Source of the DNA: Oscillospiraceae bacterium
GTDB lineage: Bacteria; Bacillota; Clostridia; Oscillospirales; Oscillospiraceae
DNA length: 57,414 nucleotides
Direction of reading: 5' to 3'
NCBI GenBank assembly: GCA_017620525.1
Contig: JAGAUY010000049.1
Span: forward strand, 1-57,414
Each line of letters begins with the position of its first letter. Positions within the stretch are counted from its first letter, which is position 1. The position numbers were made by a program, and so were the translations under genes. The notes under the pieces were generated by a model. That model was not told the origin of the DNA. It was given only the letters and a program-made list of their open reading frames with translations, and did no database searches. Shown here in pieces: positions 36,201 to 43,379 of this stretch.

Positions 36201-36732
36201 CATGGTCCTGCAATTCCAGATAAAAACGATCCGGTCCAAAGATCCGGGACAGCCGCAGCGCATATTTCCGCGCCGCTTCGTATTCTTCATTCATCAGGTA
36301 CTGGGGGATCGCGCCGGCCAGACAGGCGGACAATGCGATCAGACCCTCATGGTGCTGCTCAAGCAGTTCCAGATCCACTCTCGGTTTACCGTAGAAACCC
36401 TCGGTGAAGGCCTGGGAGACCATATAGCAAAGGTTTTCATAGCCCTTCGTGTTTTCACACAGCAGTACCAGGTGGTATGGGTCATTGTCAATGCCGTGAA
36501 CACGGTCATGCATGCCTCTGCGGGCCACATAAACCTCACAGCCGATGATGGGCTTCACTCCGGCCGCCTTGGCTGCTTTGTAAAAGTCGATGCAGCCATA
36601 CATGACGCCATGATCGGTAATGGCAACAGCCGTCTGTCCCATTTCCTTCACCCGATCCATCATCCGGTCAATGCGGCAGGCGCCGTCCAGAAGAGAGTAC
36701 TCCGTATGGACATGCAGATGCACAAAACTCAT
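33274..36732 (-). CDS. dnaE: DNA polymerase III subunit alpha (DnaE)
   Basis: A 1152-residue C-family polymerase. An N-terminal PHP domain (HLHVHTEYSLLDG) is followed by the palm with GRGSGAASIVAYC and the catalytic PDFDTDFCQ block (aspartates). The fingers, the double HhH region and a C-terminal OB fold (VSVAGIVQNMKMKTTRNN) follow. Start at ATG 36732 (MSFVHLH): the reading frame is open for 83 codons further upstream inside whiA, but the ATG overlaps the whiA stop as ATGA. Clostridia normally also carry PolC elsewhere, making this the DnaE1/DnaE3-type second polymerase. Confidence 0.96.
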   Translation of the reverse strand: MSFVHLHVHTEYSLLDGACRIDRMMDRVKEMGQTAVAITDHGVMYGCIDFYKAAKAAGVKPIIGCEVYVARRGMHDRVHGIDNDPYHLVLLCENTKGYENLCYMVSQAFTEGFYGKPRVDLELLEQHHEGLIALSACLAGAIPQYLMNEEYEAARKYALRLSRIFGPDRFYLELQDHGIEEQTPVNQGVMRLARETGLPLVVTNDAHYLRKEDAAMQDVLLCIQTGKTVDEPNRMKFQTEEFYLKSEEELRQLFPRCNEAFDNTVKIAEMCNLDFTFHEYHLPSFPVPEGYTNEEYFRKLCMDGFKERYTNPPQAYLDRLEYEISVISRMGYVNYYLIVWDFIRYAKESGIPVGPGRGSGAASIVAYCMHITEVDPMKYALIFERFLNPERVSMPDFDTDFCQERRGEVIEYVMRKYGTDHVAQIATFGTMAARGAIRDVGRALNFSYAETDIVAKLVPTTPHITLKEALEVSPKLKEMYDGDDRVKQLIDTAMSLEGMPRNTSTHAAGVVITADPVYTYVPLSRNDDTIVTQYTMTTIEELGLLKMDFLGLRNLTVIEDAEREIRKLVPEFDIDKVPDNDPETFAMLAEGRTQGVFQLESAGMTSVCVGMKADSIEDITAIVALYRPGPMDSIPTFIENKLNHKKVTYKCPELEPILKVTYGCIVYQEQVIEIFRQLGGYTMGQADNIRRAISKKKMKIIEQERKVFVYGDRENNIPGCVANGISEAVAQSLYDEIVAFANYAFNKAHAVCYAVVAYQTAYLKCHYPRQYMAALMTSVLDSAAKISGYIAECRDMSIPVLPPDINHSVDHFSVEGDAIRFGLGAVKNVGRGLIRSMVAKRDEGGAFRSLEDFLQRMGEGELNKRAVENFIKCGAMDCFGHHRSELLAVYDSMMDSVSFTRRKNLEGQIGLFSMLDEDDATAAIPIPKLKELNKADLMAMEKETTGIYISGHPMDDYRPYLKNTHVIPIGELMDEESRYQDDSIVSVAGIVQNMKMKTTRNNSMMAYVTVEDDTAGIEMLAFSNVLNQYGGYLRENSAVVITGRLSIRDEKEPQIVINRARPISDYADSALPPEPEKRSEPVRGGTLYLKLPSESNPVYRKIRAILNMFPGEGSVVLYFADTKVRRGTRCVFMDSMLTELKNVLGEGNVVLK

Positions 36733-37643
36733 GAACGCACCTCCTTCGCCGCTTCCACCAGCTTCTTCAGCCGGTGATTCATAGCAGGTTTGGTTATGGG
36801 AGGATCCATCATCTCCGCCAGTTCCGAAAGAGAGGACGCGGGATGGGCCTCCCGTGCCTTTGCCGCCTGAAGGATCTTTGCAGGCAGCTTTTCCAGCAGT
36901 CCATTCTCCTTCAGAACACGAATGGCTGCCAGCTGCTCCTGGGCCGCTTCCACAACCTTGGAAATATTCGCGTCGTCGCAATTGCAGCGGCGGTTGACCC
37001 GGTTATTCAGTTCCTTCTCCAGCCGGGCCTCCATGATGCCCATGGCAGCCACCGGTGCGCCGAGGAAAGTTAAGTAATCGCAGATCAGCTCACTCTGCTT
37101 AATGTACAACACCTGTCCCCCACCCCGCTTGGCGGTCTTTGGATTGACATTCATGCTTTCATGCATCAGCAGATATGTCTCCCGGGCCACCGCGCTGTGG
37201 GTGGTGCTGATCTCCATATGATAACCTTTTTCAGGATCCGTAACGCTGCCGCCGGCAAGAAACGCACCGCGCAGGAATGCTGCCTTGCAGCACTCCTCTT
37301 CCACAACGGGATAATTCACATGCAGCGCCAATGTATCCTCCCTGCTGAAACCGCAGGCTTCCATGATCACAGAAATCTTTTCTTCATCAAAGATCTGAAA
37401 GATCAGCTTGCCCGGCGCTTCCATGCTGGGAAATACATCGAACGTCAGATTGAAGGCTTTTTTGAACAGTTTCGGCAGAAACAGCGCAAATTCCCGGCTT
37501 TCGGTAATGATACGGATGGAGTCGGTGCTGAAGCAGTTGCAGTACAGCAGAATACCGAAGCACTCTGCCAGTGCGCAGCAGCTGCGCTGGGGAAAAACGC
37601 GGCAGATCTCCGCTTTCGCGCTGCCGGAAAATGAAATGGCCAT
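36729..37643 (-). CDS. whiA: DNA-binding protein WhiA
   Basis: A 304-residue WhiA, with an N-terminal LAGLIDADG-like domain (CCKAAFLRGAFLAGGSVTDPEKGYHMEI) and a C-terminal helix-turn-helix (SSLSELAEMMDPPITKPAMNHRLKKL). In Firmicutes it links cell division and chromosome segregation; in Streptomyces it controls sporulation. AAGGGGG ribosome binding site. It lies 37 nt after murB. The rapZ and yvcK genes, usually between murB and whiA, are absent here. Confidence 0.95.
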   Translation of the reverse strand: MAISFSGSAKAEICRVFPQRSCCALAECFGILLYCNCFSTDSIRIITESREFALFLPKLFKKAFNLTFDVFPSMEAPGKLIFQIFDEEKISVIMEACGFSREDTLALHVNYPVVEEECCKAAFLRGAFLAGGSVTDPEKGYHMEISTTHSAVARETYLLMHESMNVNPKTAKRGGGQVLYIKQSELICDYLTFLGAPVAAMGIMEARLEKELNNRVNRRCNCDDANISKVVEAAQEQLAAIRVLKENGLLEKLPAKILQAAKAREAHPASSLSELAEMMDPPITKPAMNHRLKKLVEAAKEVRS

Positions 37644-37680
37644 TTGTACGGCCCCCTTACATCAGATAAAAGTTTGACGT

Positions 37681-38592
37681 TTACCAGATCCGAATCTCCG
37701 GCTCCAGACGGATGCCGGAGTTCTCGTACACTCTGTCGGAAACCTGACGGAGAAGCTCCCGGACATCAGAGGCAGTGGCGCCGCCGAGATTGACGGCAAA
37801 TCCGGCATGCTTCTCAGAAATGCCGGCGCCTCCGACACGAAATCCTTTCAGTCCCGCCTGATCGATCAGTGCCGCGGCAAAACCGCCCACAGGACGCTTA
37901 AAGGCAGAACCGGCAGAAGGAAAGTTCAGCGGCTGGGAAGCAGAACGTTTTTCCTGCAGCAGCTTCATCTTTTCCCGGATCTCTTCCACAGGCTTCGGCT
38001 CCAGGCGGAACACCGCGCTGATCACGATGCCCTCTTCCTCTTCCAGGCAGCTGTGCCGATAAGAAAATTCCATACCGGCATTGTCACGGATACTGATATT
38101 GCCCGCCATATCCATGATCTCAACGGACTCACAAATCCCGCCGATCTCGCCGCCGTAAGCACCGGCGTTCATATACACACCGCCGCCGACACTGCCAGGG
38201 ATGCCATGGGCAAACTCCATGCCGGAAAGTCCCAGACCCGCAGCAAACATGGCCGCTCTTGTCATGGTCACGCCGGCCATTACCCGGATCCGGGTATCGT
38301 CCAGACGCTCCATCCCATCCATGCAGTCTTTCAGGCAGATCACGAGACCGGACAGGCCGGAATCCGGGGCAAGGATATTGGTTCCTGCTCCCAAAATAAC
38401 AGGTTTTACGTCCATTAAAGCGGATGTTTTTAACAATGCAGACAATTCCTCCCGGCTCTTCGGGAAAGCCATCACCTCAACAGGCCCGCCAATACGAAAG
38501 GAGGTGTGTCTGTTCATGGGCTCATCAAAACGCAGCTGCGCACAGGGCAGCAAACGTTGTAAATTCTTCTGTAATTCGGTCATTTCCGTCAT
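37681..38592 (-). CDS. murB: UDP-N-acetylenolpyruvoylglucosamine reductase
   Basis: A 303-residue FAD-dependent reductase that makes UDP-N-acetylmuramate for peptidoglycan. FAD-binding motif VILGAGTNILAPD, then GIPGSVGGGVYMNAGAYGGEI, and the catalytic serine region NFPSAGSAFKRP near residue 225, type II (no extra Tyr loop). The ATG at 38592 follows GGAGGA; longer in-frame starts lack a site. A promoter stands at 38621-38649. First gene of the murB-whiA-dnaE run. Confidence 0.96.
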   Translation of the reverse strand: MTEMTELQKNLQRLLPCAQLRFDEPMNRHTSFRIGGPVEVMAFPKSREELSALLKTSALMDVKPVILGAGTNILAPDSGLSGLVICLKDCMDGMERLDDTRIRVMAGVTMTRAAMFAAGLGLSGMEFAHGIPGSVGGGVYMNAGAYGGEIGGICESVEIMDMAGNISIRDNAGMEFSYRHSCLEEEEGIVISAVFRLEPKPVEEIREKMKLLQEKRSASQPLNFPSAGSAFKRPVGGFAAALIDQAGLKGFRVGGAGISEKHAGFAVNLGGATASDVRELLRQVSDRVYENSGIRLEPEIRIW

Positions 38593-38620
38593 AAACTCCT
38601 CCGGGCGTATGATTGGTAAC

Positions 38621-38649
38621 AGTATATCATATCCACGTAATGATTGCAA
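38621..38649 (-). promoter_or_regulatory. Sigma-A promoter of murB
   Basis: On the minus strand: -35 TTGCAA (38644-38649), a 17-bp spacer, -10 TATACT (38621-38626). It may drive the whole run to pgsA. Confidence 0.7.
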
Positions 38650-38748
38650 TTATTACAGATATGAAAAATAAATTACAAAATCAAAACACTGGATCGCCAA
38701 TCCTGCACTGTTTTTTACAGAACGTTCCCATTTTGACATCGAATGGAT

Positions 38749-38779
38749 AAAAAAATCATGCCCGGCTTTGCCGGGCATG
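38749..38779 (-). terminator. Terminator of the polyferredoxin gene
   Basis: A perfect 10-bp stem CATGCCCGGC / GCCGGGCATG (38757-38766/38770-38779), followed on the minus strand by a long T run. Confidence 0.88.
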
Positions 38780-38794
38780 AACAATATGAACTTC

Positions 38795-39181
38795 TTACTT
38801 CTCGACGATCTCCAGGATCTCCATGGGGCAGGCCTTGACACAGATGCCGCAGGCGATGCACTTGGAAGCGGGATTCTCGGGCTTCAGAACCATGACCTTC
38901 ATGGGGCAGATCTCAACACACTTGCCGCAGGAAACGCACAGCTTCTTGTTAATCATGTAGACACCGGTCTTGGGATTCTGAGTGATGGCACCCTGCTCAC
39001 AGACCTTTGCACACTTGCCGCACTGAATGCAGGTCATGGGCTTGGCACCGCTGCCCTTGGCAACGATCTGGATGCAGCTGAGATCGGGATCAAATTCCTT
39101 GTAGAAAGCGGTGGAACATGCATCGACGCACTGCAGGCAAGCCATGCATTCGGAACCCTTCTTAACCATGAGCTTCTTCAT
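38795..39181 (-). CDS. Four-cluster 4Fe-4S ferredoxin-like protein
   Basis: A 128-residue protein built almost entirely of cysteine motifs. Four CxxCxxC-x3-C blocks are visible: CMACLQCVDAC, CIQCGKCAKVC, CVSCGKCVEIC and CIACGICVKAC. A polyferredoxin of HycB/DMSO-reductase-like type, able to pass electrons. No oxidoreductase partner is adjacent, so it is probably a free electron carrier or a stand-alone subunit. AAGGAGA ribosome binding site and its own terminator. Confidence 0.93.
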   Translation of the reverse strand: MKKLMVKKGSECMACLQCVDACSTAFYKEFDPDLSCIQIVAKGSGAKPMTCIQCGKCAKVCEQGAITQNPKTGVYMINKKLCVSCGKCVEICPMKVMVLKPENPASKCIACGICVKACPMEILEIVEK

Positions 39182-39379
39182 ATATAGAAATCTCCTTTGT
39201 ATGTATATTTATTACAAAAACATTATACACCCAATTCTTTCAAATTTCAATATAAAAATACCGAAAATCCGAACTTTCAGTTAGCCATAGCTAACCTCTG
39301 CAGGATGGTCATTTTTTCCTGTCTAAATCCAGCAAAACAGGAGATAATATGGCTGATATCAGAATTCAGGAGGTCAATT

Positions 39380-39691
39380 ATGAAAAAATACAGCATCGCT
39401 GCGCTTGCTCTGGTCCTTACCGCATTGACTCTGACCGGCTGCCGAAAAACCAACATGAACACAGAGCCTTCAACGGTTCCCACAACAAACGCAACCACCG
39501 CTCCCGCCACCATGCCTTCCACTGATGCAACGCTTGCTCCTACTGAAAGCACGCAGACCGCCACGGAGGAATCCAATCCCGGCACCATCCCCGGGGATGC
39601 AGACTCCGGCAGCACCGACAGCACAGAAAACAGCGATTCTTCTTCCGCAACTGATGCCGGCCGTGCCCGCCGTATGCCCCGCACCCATTAA
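39380..39691 (+). CDS. Small low-complexity lipoprotein
   Basis: A 103-residue lipoprotein. The signal peptide ends at LTGC, and the rest is Thr/Ser/Pro/Ala-rich with acidic residues, a typical disordered cell-surface stalk. The very last residues (GRARRMPRTH) are basic. ATG at 39380 is fixed by CAGGAGGT. No homologue is recognised. A terminator follows at the stop codon. Confidence 0.8.
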   Translation: MKKYSIAALALVLTALTLTGCRKTNMNTEPSTVPTTNATTAPATMPSTDATLAPTESTQTATEESNPGTIPGDADSGSTDSTENSDSSSATDAGRARRMPRTH

Positions 39692-39718
39692 AAAACAGGG
39701 CCACAGGGCCCTGTTTTT
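39691..39718. terminator. Bidirectional terminator
   Basis: A perfect 12-bp stem (39691-39702/39707-39718) with an ACAG loop. It overlaps the stop of the small lipoprotein gene and the stop of the converging phosphatase gene. Confidence 0.87.
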
Positions 39719-40766
39719 ACTTACTGTCGTTTTCCGCATCGTCCCAATCAAAGGCAAACGGATCAATGCTTCTGGTCCGGGTCTGCGGATCAAATTCATA
39801 CCGGATCACAATATCGTCGGGATAGAATCCTTCGGCAACAGCCAGCTGCCTGCAGCCCAAATTGCGGAAATGACTGAACGCTGTGCCCAAAAGCTGATCA
39901 CCATAGTACCGTCCATCCATTCCTTCTTGCAGAGTCATGCCCAAGATTCTGCCGCAGTCACCTTCCGCCGCACCAAGAGAAACCAATGCCACCGGTTCGT
40001 CATGAAGCATCGCAGCCAGCAGGATCCCCCGGCTGTCCATTTCCGGAATCTGCACCCCCCGGGGTAAAGCCATGGATGATTCATAAGGAACATAATGGAA
40101 ATTTACATCTTTTCTGTTACCGGTAGAACGCCACCAGTGCTGCAGGGCAAACGTCGAAAGAGTCTCCGGCAGATGCGTATTGTCGTTGACAAACTCATAA
40201 CCGAACTGTCCTTTATGGTATGTCAGCTTACAGACACCGGTATTGTCACAGTAAGGGAGTTTCGAAAAATCATTTCCAAAGAACAAACGCATCAATACGC
40301 CGCGGATCACTGCGCCATGGGCAAATATCGCCACCGTTCCTCCCTCATGGTCACGCGCAGCCTCTTCCATGCCCTCGAGAAAACGCTGGGTATAATCATC
40401 AAAGGTCTCCGCACCGGGCGCTGTCCAGTGCATGGGATCATTGTTGAAAGCCCACATGGCATGAGGCTCGTATTTATCGAGATACCCAAAGGGCAGGTCC
40501 TCCCACTCCCCCAGGCCCACCTCGCGGAATCTGGGATCCCGGCGGAGTTTCAATCTCTTGGGGATGTAGATGGAACGGGCTGTCAGACTGGTCCGGGTCA
40601 GATCGCTGGAATAGCAGGCATCAACGTGGATGTTTTCAAATCGTTTCTGCACACATTTTACCTGCCGGTGTCCTCTGGGAGTCAGCAGGGACTCGTACTG
40701 TCCGTGAATCCGGCGAAATACATTTCCCTCCGCCTCGCCATGGCGAATCAAATAAATCTCAGTCAT
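39717..40766 (-). CDS. Histidine phosphatase fused to a GNAT-like domain
   Basis: A 349-residue protein in two parts. Residues 1-205 are a histidine phosphatase (phosphoglycerate-mutase-like): the catalytic RHGE (8-11), LTRTSLTA, the GLGEWED block and FAHGAVIRG with the second histidine. Residues about 220-330 look like a GNAT acetyltransferase: GILLAAMLHDEPVALVSLG, then a degenerate acetyl-CoA-binding segment (DGRYYGDQLLGTAF) and a SHFRNLGCRQLAV helix-strand. The second domain is a tentative assignment. Starts 7 nt after the OMP-decarboxylase-like gene, so the two are probably one operon. Substrates unknown. Confidence 0.85.
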   Translation of the reverse strand: MTEIYLIRHGEAEGNVFRRIHGQYESLLTPRGHRQVKCVQKRFENIHVDACYSSDLTRTSLTARSIYIPKRLKLRRDPRFREVGLGEWEDLPFGYLDKYEPHAMWAFNNDPMHWTAPGAETFDDYTQRFLEGMEEAARDHEGGTVAIFAHGAVIRGVLMRLFFGNDFSKLPYCDNTGVCKLTYHKGQFGYEFVNDNTHLPETLSTFALQHWWRSTGNRKDVNFHYVPYESSMALPRGVQIPEMDSRGILLAAMLHDEPVALVSLGAAEGDCGRILGMTLQEGMDGRYYGDQLLGTAFSHFRNLGCRQLAVAEGFYPDDIVIRYEFDPQTRTRSIDPFAFDWDDAENDSK

Positions 40767-40773
40767 ATCATCC

Positions 40774-41655
40774 TCACAAAACGGTGGTATAGCGCGTCAG
40801 ATTTTTCTTCATCCGCTCCGCCGCAGCTTCCGCCTGGGCCAGATAATCCGTTCCATCGGATTCTGCCTGCTTCCAGGCTGCCGTAACAGTCGGTCCCATA
40901 CAGGCCACCGCACCATGGCCGAATTTGTCAAAAGCGGCTGCGCAATTTTTGGCATTACAGCCGGAATAGTCGATGTCGTCGATCATCAGGAACAGCTTGG
41001 GATACTTGCTGCGCAGGGTTCGCAAACTCTCAGCGGAACTGCCGCCGGCAACCGCCGCAACCCGGGCATAGCCGAACTTTCCTGTGGTATCGCCGCCAAA
41101 ACGGTTGATCAGATCCGCAGCAGCAGTATGGACCAGACGGGAACCGGTCATCAGATCCTGCAGCTCGGGAGCAGATTTGTTTGAAGTTCGGATCACACAG
41201 AACAGGTCCTTCTTCCCATCCTTGCAGTACGGCAGAAACGGTTTGATACAGTCCGTACCGGGGTAAGCAGAGACAATCAGACCGTCGCAGGGCCAAAGTC
41301 TGTCACCTTCACCAAAAACAGCTTCCGCGACAGCAGCTGCCATCATGGGCGACAGGATCTCCGGCGCTTCCAGCGCCACATAGTACCCTGCCCCGGAGGC
41401 CGCTCTCAGTACAGAAGAAAGCTCGGTCAAACCTTCCGCCCCCAGGATCGCAAAGGGCGTAAAACTCAGACGGACCGCGGGGACGATCCCCTTCAGCCGA
41501 TCCAGAAGTTCCCGACAGAAACGGCCGTAAGCTCCTGCCGGACTCCCCTCCTGCGCTATCAGCAAGGACGGCAGATCGGCAGCGGAAAGCGTCAGGTCAA
41601 TCATAGACGGATTCTTCATTTTACGAATCTTTTCCTGCAGCACATCAATGGACAT
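40774..41655 (-). CDS. Degenerate orotidine-5'-phosphate decarboxylase (type 2) homologue
   Basis: A 293-residue TIM-barrel protein that resembles type 2 OMP decarboxylase (PyrF). Matching features are SFTPFAI, IVSAYPGTDCIKPFL (residues about 127-141, family: VNPYxGxDSIKPFL), TSNKSAPELQDL (157-168) and the DYSGCNAKNCAAAFDKFGHGAV phosphate-site region (229-250). However, the catalytic DxKxxDI motif is replaced by EAPEIL (96-101): the Lys and the second Asp are missing. It is therefore unlikely to decarboxylate OMP. The ATG at 41655 follows GGAGG. Adjacent to a PRPP synthetase. Role unknown; a sensor or a new activity is possible. Confidence 0.8.
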   Translation of the reverse strand: MSIDVLQEKIRKMKNPSMIDLTLSAADLPSLLIAQEGSPAGAYGRFCRELLDRLKGIVPAVRLSFTPFAILGAEGLTELSSVLRAASGAGYYVALEAPEILSPMMAAAVAEAVFGEGDRLWPCDGLIVSAYPGTDCIKPFLPYCKDGKKDLFCVIRTSNKSAPELQDLMTGSRLVHTAAADLINRFGGDTTGKFGYARVAAVAGGSSAESLRTLRSKYPKLFLMIDDIDYSGCNAKNCAAAFDKFGHGAVACMGPTVTAAWKQAESDGTDYLAQAEAAAERMKKNLTRYTTVL

Positions 41656-41782
41656 AGCGGCGCCTCCAATTCCATTTTTTCCTATTATAGCATAGAAAAT
41701 TTTCGCTGAAAAGATAGAAACGCTTTCCATAAGTGAATTTTTTCTGACTGGGCATACTAAACGCGAAAGGAGGGAGATTTTG

Positions 41783-41959
41783 ATGCAGATGAAAGGATGG
41801 GCCATTACAATGGGGCTTGGTGCAGCGGCCGGTGCCGTTGCTGTTCTGATGATGCCCAGAACCAACCCCACCAGAAAACTGGCTGCGAAGGCTGCGAACA
41901 AGGTGGAAGACGTTGCCTGGAAAATCAGCGACAAATTGAATCAGGAACTGGATATGTAA
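41783..41959 (+). CDS. Small YtxH-like membrane protein
   Basis: A 58-residue protein. A strong AAAGGAGGG site lies 7-8 nt before the ATG. It opens with a hydrophobic Gly/Ala-rich helix (about 5-24, AITMGLGAAAGAVAVLMM), followed by a basic, amphipathic helix (RKLAAKAANKVEDVAWKI) like YtxH-type stress proteins. It ends before a bidirectional terminator. It is below the length usually reported by gene finders, but the ribosome binding site and composition support it. Confidence 0.75.
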   Translation: MQMKGWAITMGLGAAAGAVAVLMMPRTNPTRKLAAKAANKVEDVAWKISDKLNQELDM

Positions 41960-41962
41960 CAA

Positions 41963-41995
41963 AAAACCCGCCCATCTGAACGATGGGCGGGTTTT
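41963..41995. terminator. Bidirectional terminator
   Basis: A perfect 14-bp stem (41963-41976/41982-41995) with A and T flanks, between the small YtxH-like gene and the converging PRPP synthetase. Confidence 0.88.
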
Positions 41996-42006
41996 AATTT
42001 GAGAGA

Positions 42007-43158
42007 TTACTTGCGGCCCTTCAGCAGATTTTCGACCTTGACCATGGGGTTGCAGACGGATTCCACGGACATATCGTGATTGATGGCAGCAACAAAGTAG
42101 GCGGTATACTTGGAGCAGTCAACATCGAAGTACCAGTCGCGCTCCAACAGTTCAGGCTTGCGGTAGGTCAGGTTGGTGCCCAGAACCGCAGTCAGAACGC
42201 CCTCTTCCACAGCAGCGTCGAACTTCTTTAGGCCACTGGTAAACAGAGGGAAGGTTGCATTGGTCAGGATGTGCTTTGCACCGCGCTTCTTCAGCTCGCG
42301 GGCAACTTCCAGCATGGACTCACCGGAAGCAATGATGTCGTCAGCGATAAAGACAGTCTTGCCTTCCACGCTCTCACCCAGATACTCATGGGCAACGATG
42401 GGGTTGCGGCCGTTGACAACGCGGGAGTAGTCGCGGCGCTTGTAGAACATACCCAGGTTGCAGCCCAGAACGCTGGAATAGTACATATTCCGGTTCATGG
42501 CGCCTTCGTCGGGAGAAACCACCATAAAGTGCTCCTTGTCGAAGTTCAGGTCGGGCATATGGTGCAGCAGAGTCTTCAGCACCTGGTAGGTGGGCATGAC
42601 ATTGTCAAAGCTCAGCAGGGGCACTGCGTTCATCAGGCGGGGATCATGGGCATCAAAGGTGATGATATTGGCAACACCCATAGCCTGCAGTTCCTGCAGA
42701 GCAACAGCGCAGTCCAGACTCTCACGGCTGATGCGGCGATGCTGGCGGCCGCCGTACAGGCTGGGCATGATGACGGAAACGCGGTGAGCGCGGCCGGCAA
42801 CAGCCTGAATGATACGCTTCAGGTTTGCAAAATGATCGTCAGGGCTCATGTGATTCTCATGACCGAACAGATTATAGGTCAGGGAGTAGTTGCCCGGATC
42901 CACGAAGATGTAAACATCATGGCCGCGGATGGACTCCTTCACCAGACCCTTTGCGTCGCCACTCTGGAAACGGGGGCAGTCGCAGTCAACGATAAAGCTG
43001 TCCTTATCGATACCTGCTTCCTTGGACCAGCCGATCAGATGCTGGTCAACCAGCTTGGCAAGCTCTTCAGCGCCGGGGCAGGCGATCAGAGCCAGGTAAG
43101 CCTCCTGTCTGTCAGAACCGAAGAAACTGGCGGGAGAGATGGCTTCTTGCTTAGACAT
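42007..43158 (-). CDS. prs: Ribose-phosphate pyrophosphokinase (PRPP synthetase), long form
   Basis: A 383-residue PRPP synthetase, longer than the usual 315. It makes PRPP from ribose-5-phosphate and ATP for purines, pyrimidines, NAD and His/Trp. Recognisable are the flexible catalytic loop (PSLYGGRQHRRISRES, 132-147), TFDAHDPR (168-174), and the PRPP-binding loop VFIADDIIASGES (269-281). The loop reads ADDIIASGES where common enzymes have DDxxxTGGT. A long N-terminal extension of about 60 residues is typical of a Clostridia subfamily. The ATG at 43158 follows AAGGAGA. Confidence 0.9.
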   Translation of the reverse strand: MSKQEAISPASFFGSDRQEAYLALIACPGAEELAKLVDQHLIGWSKEAGIDKDSFIVDCDCPRFQSGDAKGLVKESIRGHDVYIFVDPGNYSLTYNLFGHENHMSPDDHFANLKRIIQAVAGRAHRVSVIMPSLYGGRQHRRISRESLDCAVALQELQAMGVANIITFDAHDPRLMNAVPLLSFDNVMPTYQVLKTLLHHMPDLNFDKEHFMVVSPDEGAMNRNMYYSSVLGCNLGMFYKRRDYSRVVNGRNPIVAHEYLGESVEGKTVFIADDIIASGESMLEVARELKKRGAKHILTNATFPLFTSGLKKFDAAVEEGVLTAVLGTNLTYRKPELLERDWYFDVDCSKYTAYFVAAINHDMSVESVCNPMVKVENLLKGRK

Positions 43159-43346
43159 AATACTTTTCTCCTTCGTCACTATTGTACTGAAATTAAATTG
43201 AATTTTTGCCTAAGGGTAAATTACACTTCTATTCTAACACATTTCAGCAGAAGTTCCATACCTATTTTTCTTTTTTTTTGTTATTTTCGACTTTTGTCGA
43301 GGTTTTTTAATTTTTTACCAAGAAACTGGTAATTTTGACGAAAGAA

Positions 43347-43371
43347 ACCGGGAAGCTAATTGCTTCCCGGT
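43347..43371 (-). terminator. Terminator of the ClpE-like gene
   Basis: A perfect 10-bp stem (43347-43356/43362-43371) with loop TAATT, directly after the minus-strand stop codon. The T tract is short. Confidence 0.7.
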
Positions 43372-43379
43372 ACAGTGTA

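Noticed and set aside
32746-36777. A 1343-residue open frame on the plus strand
   Set aside because: It is antisense to dnaE and arises from GC-biased third codon positions. It has no ribosome binding site or domain, while the minus strand encodes a clear polymerase.
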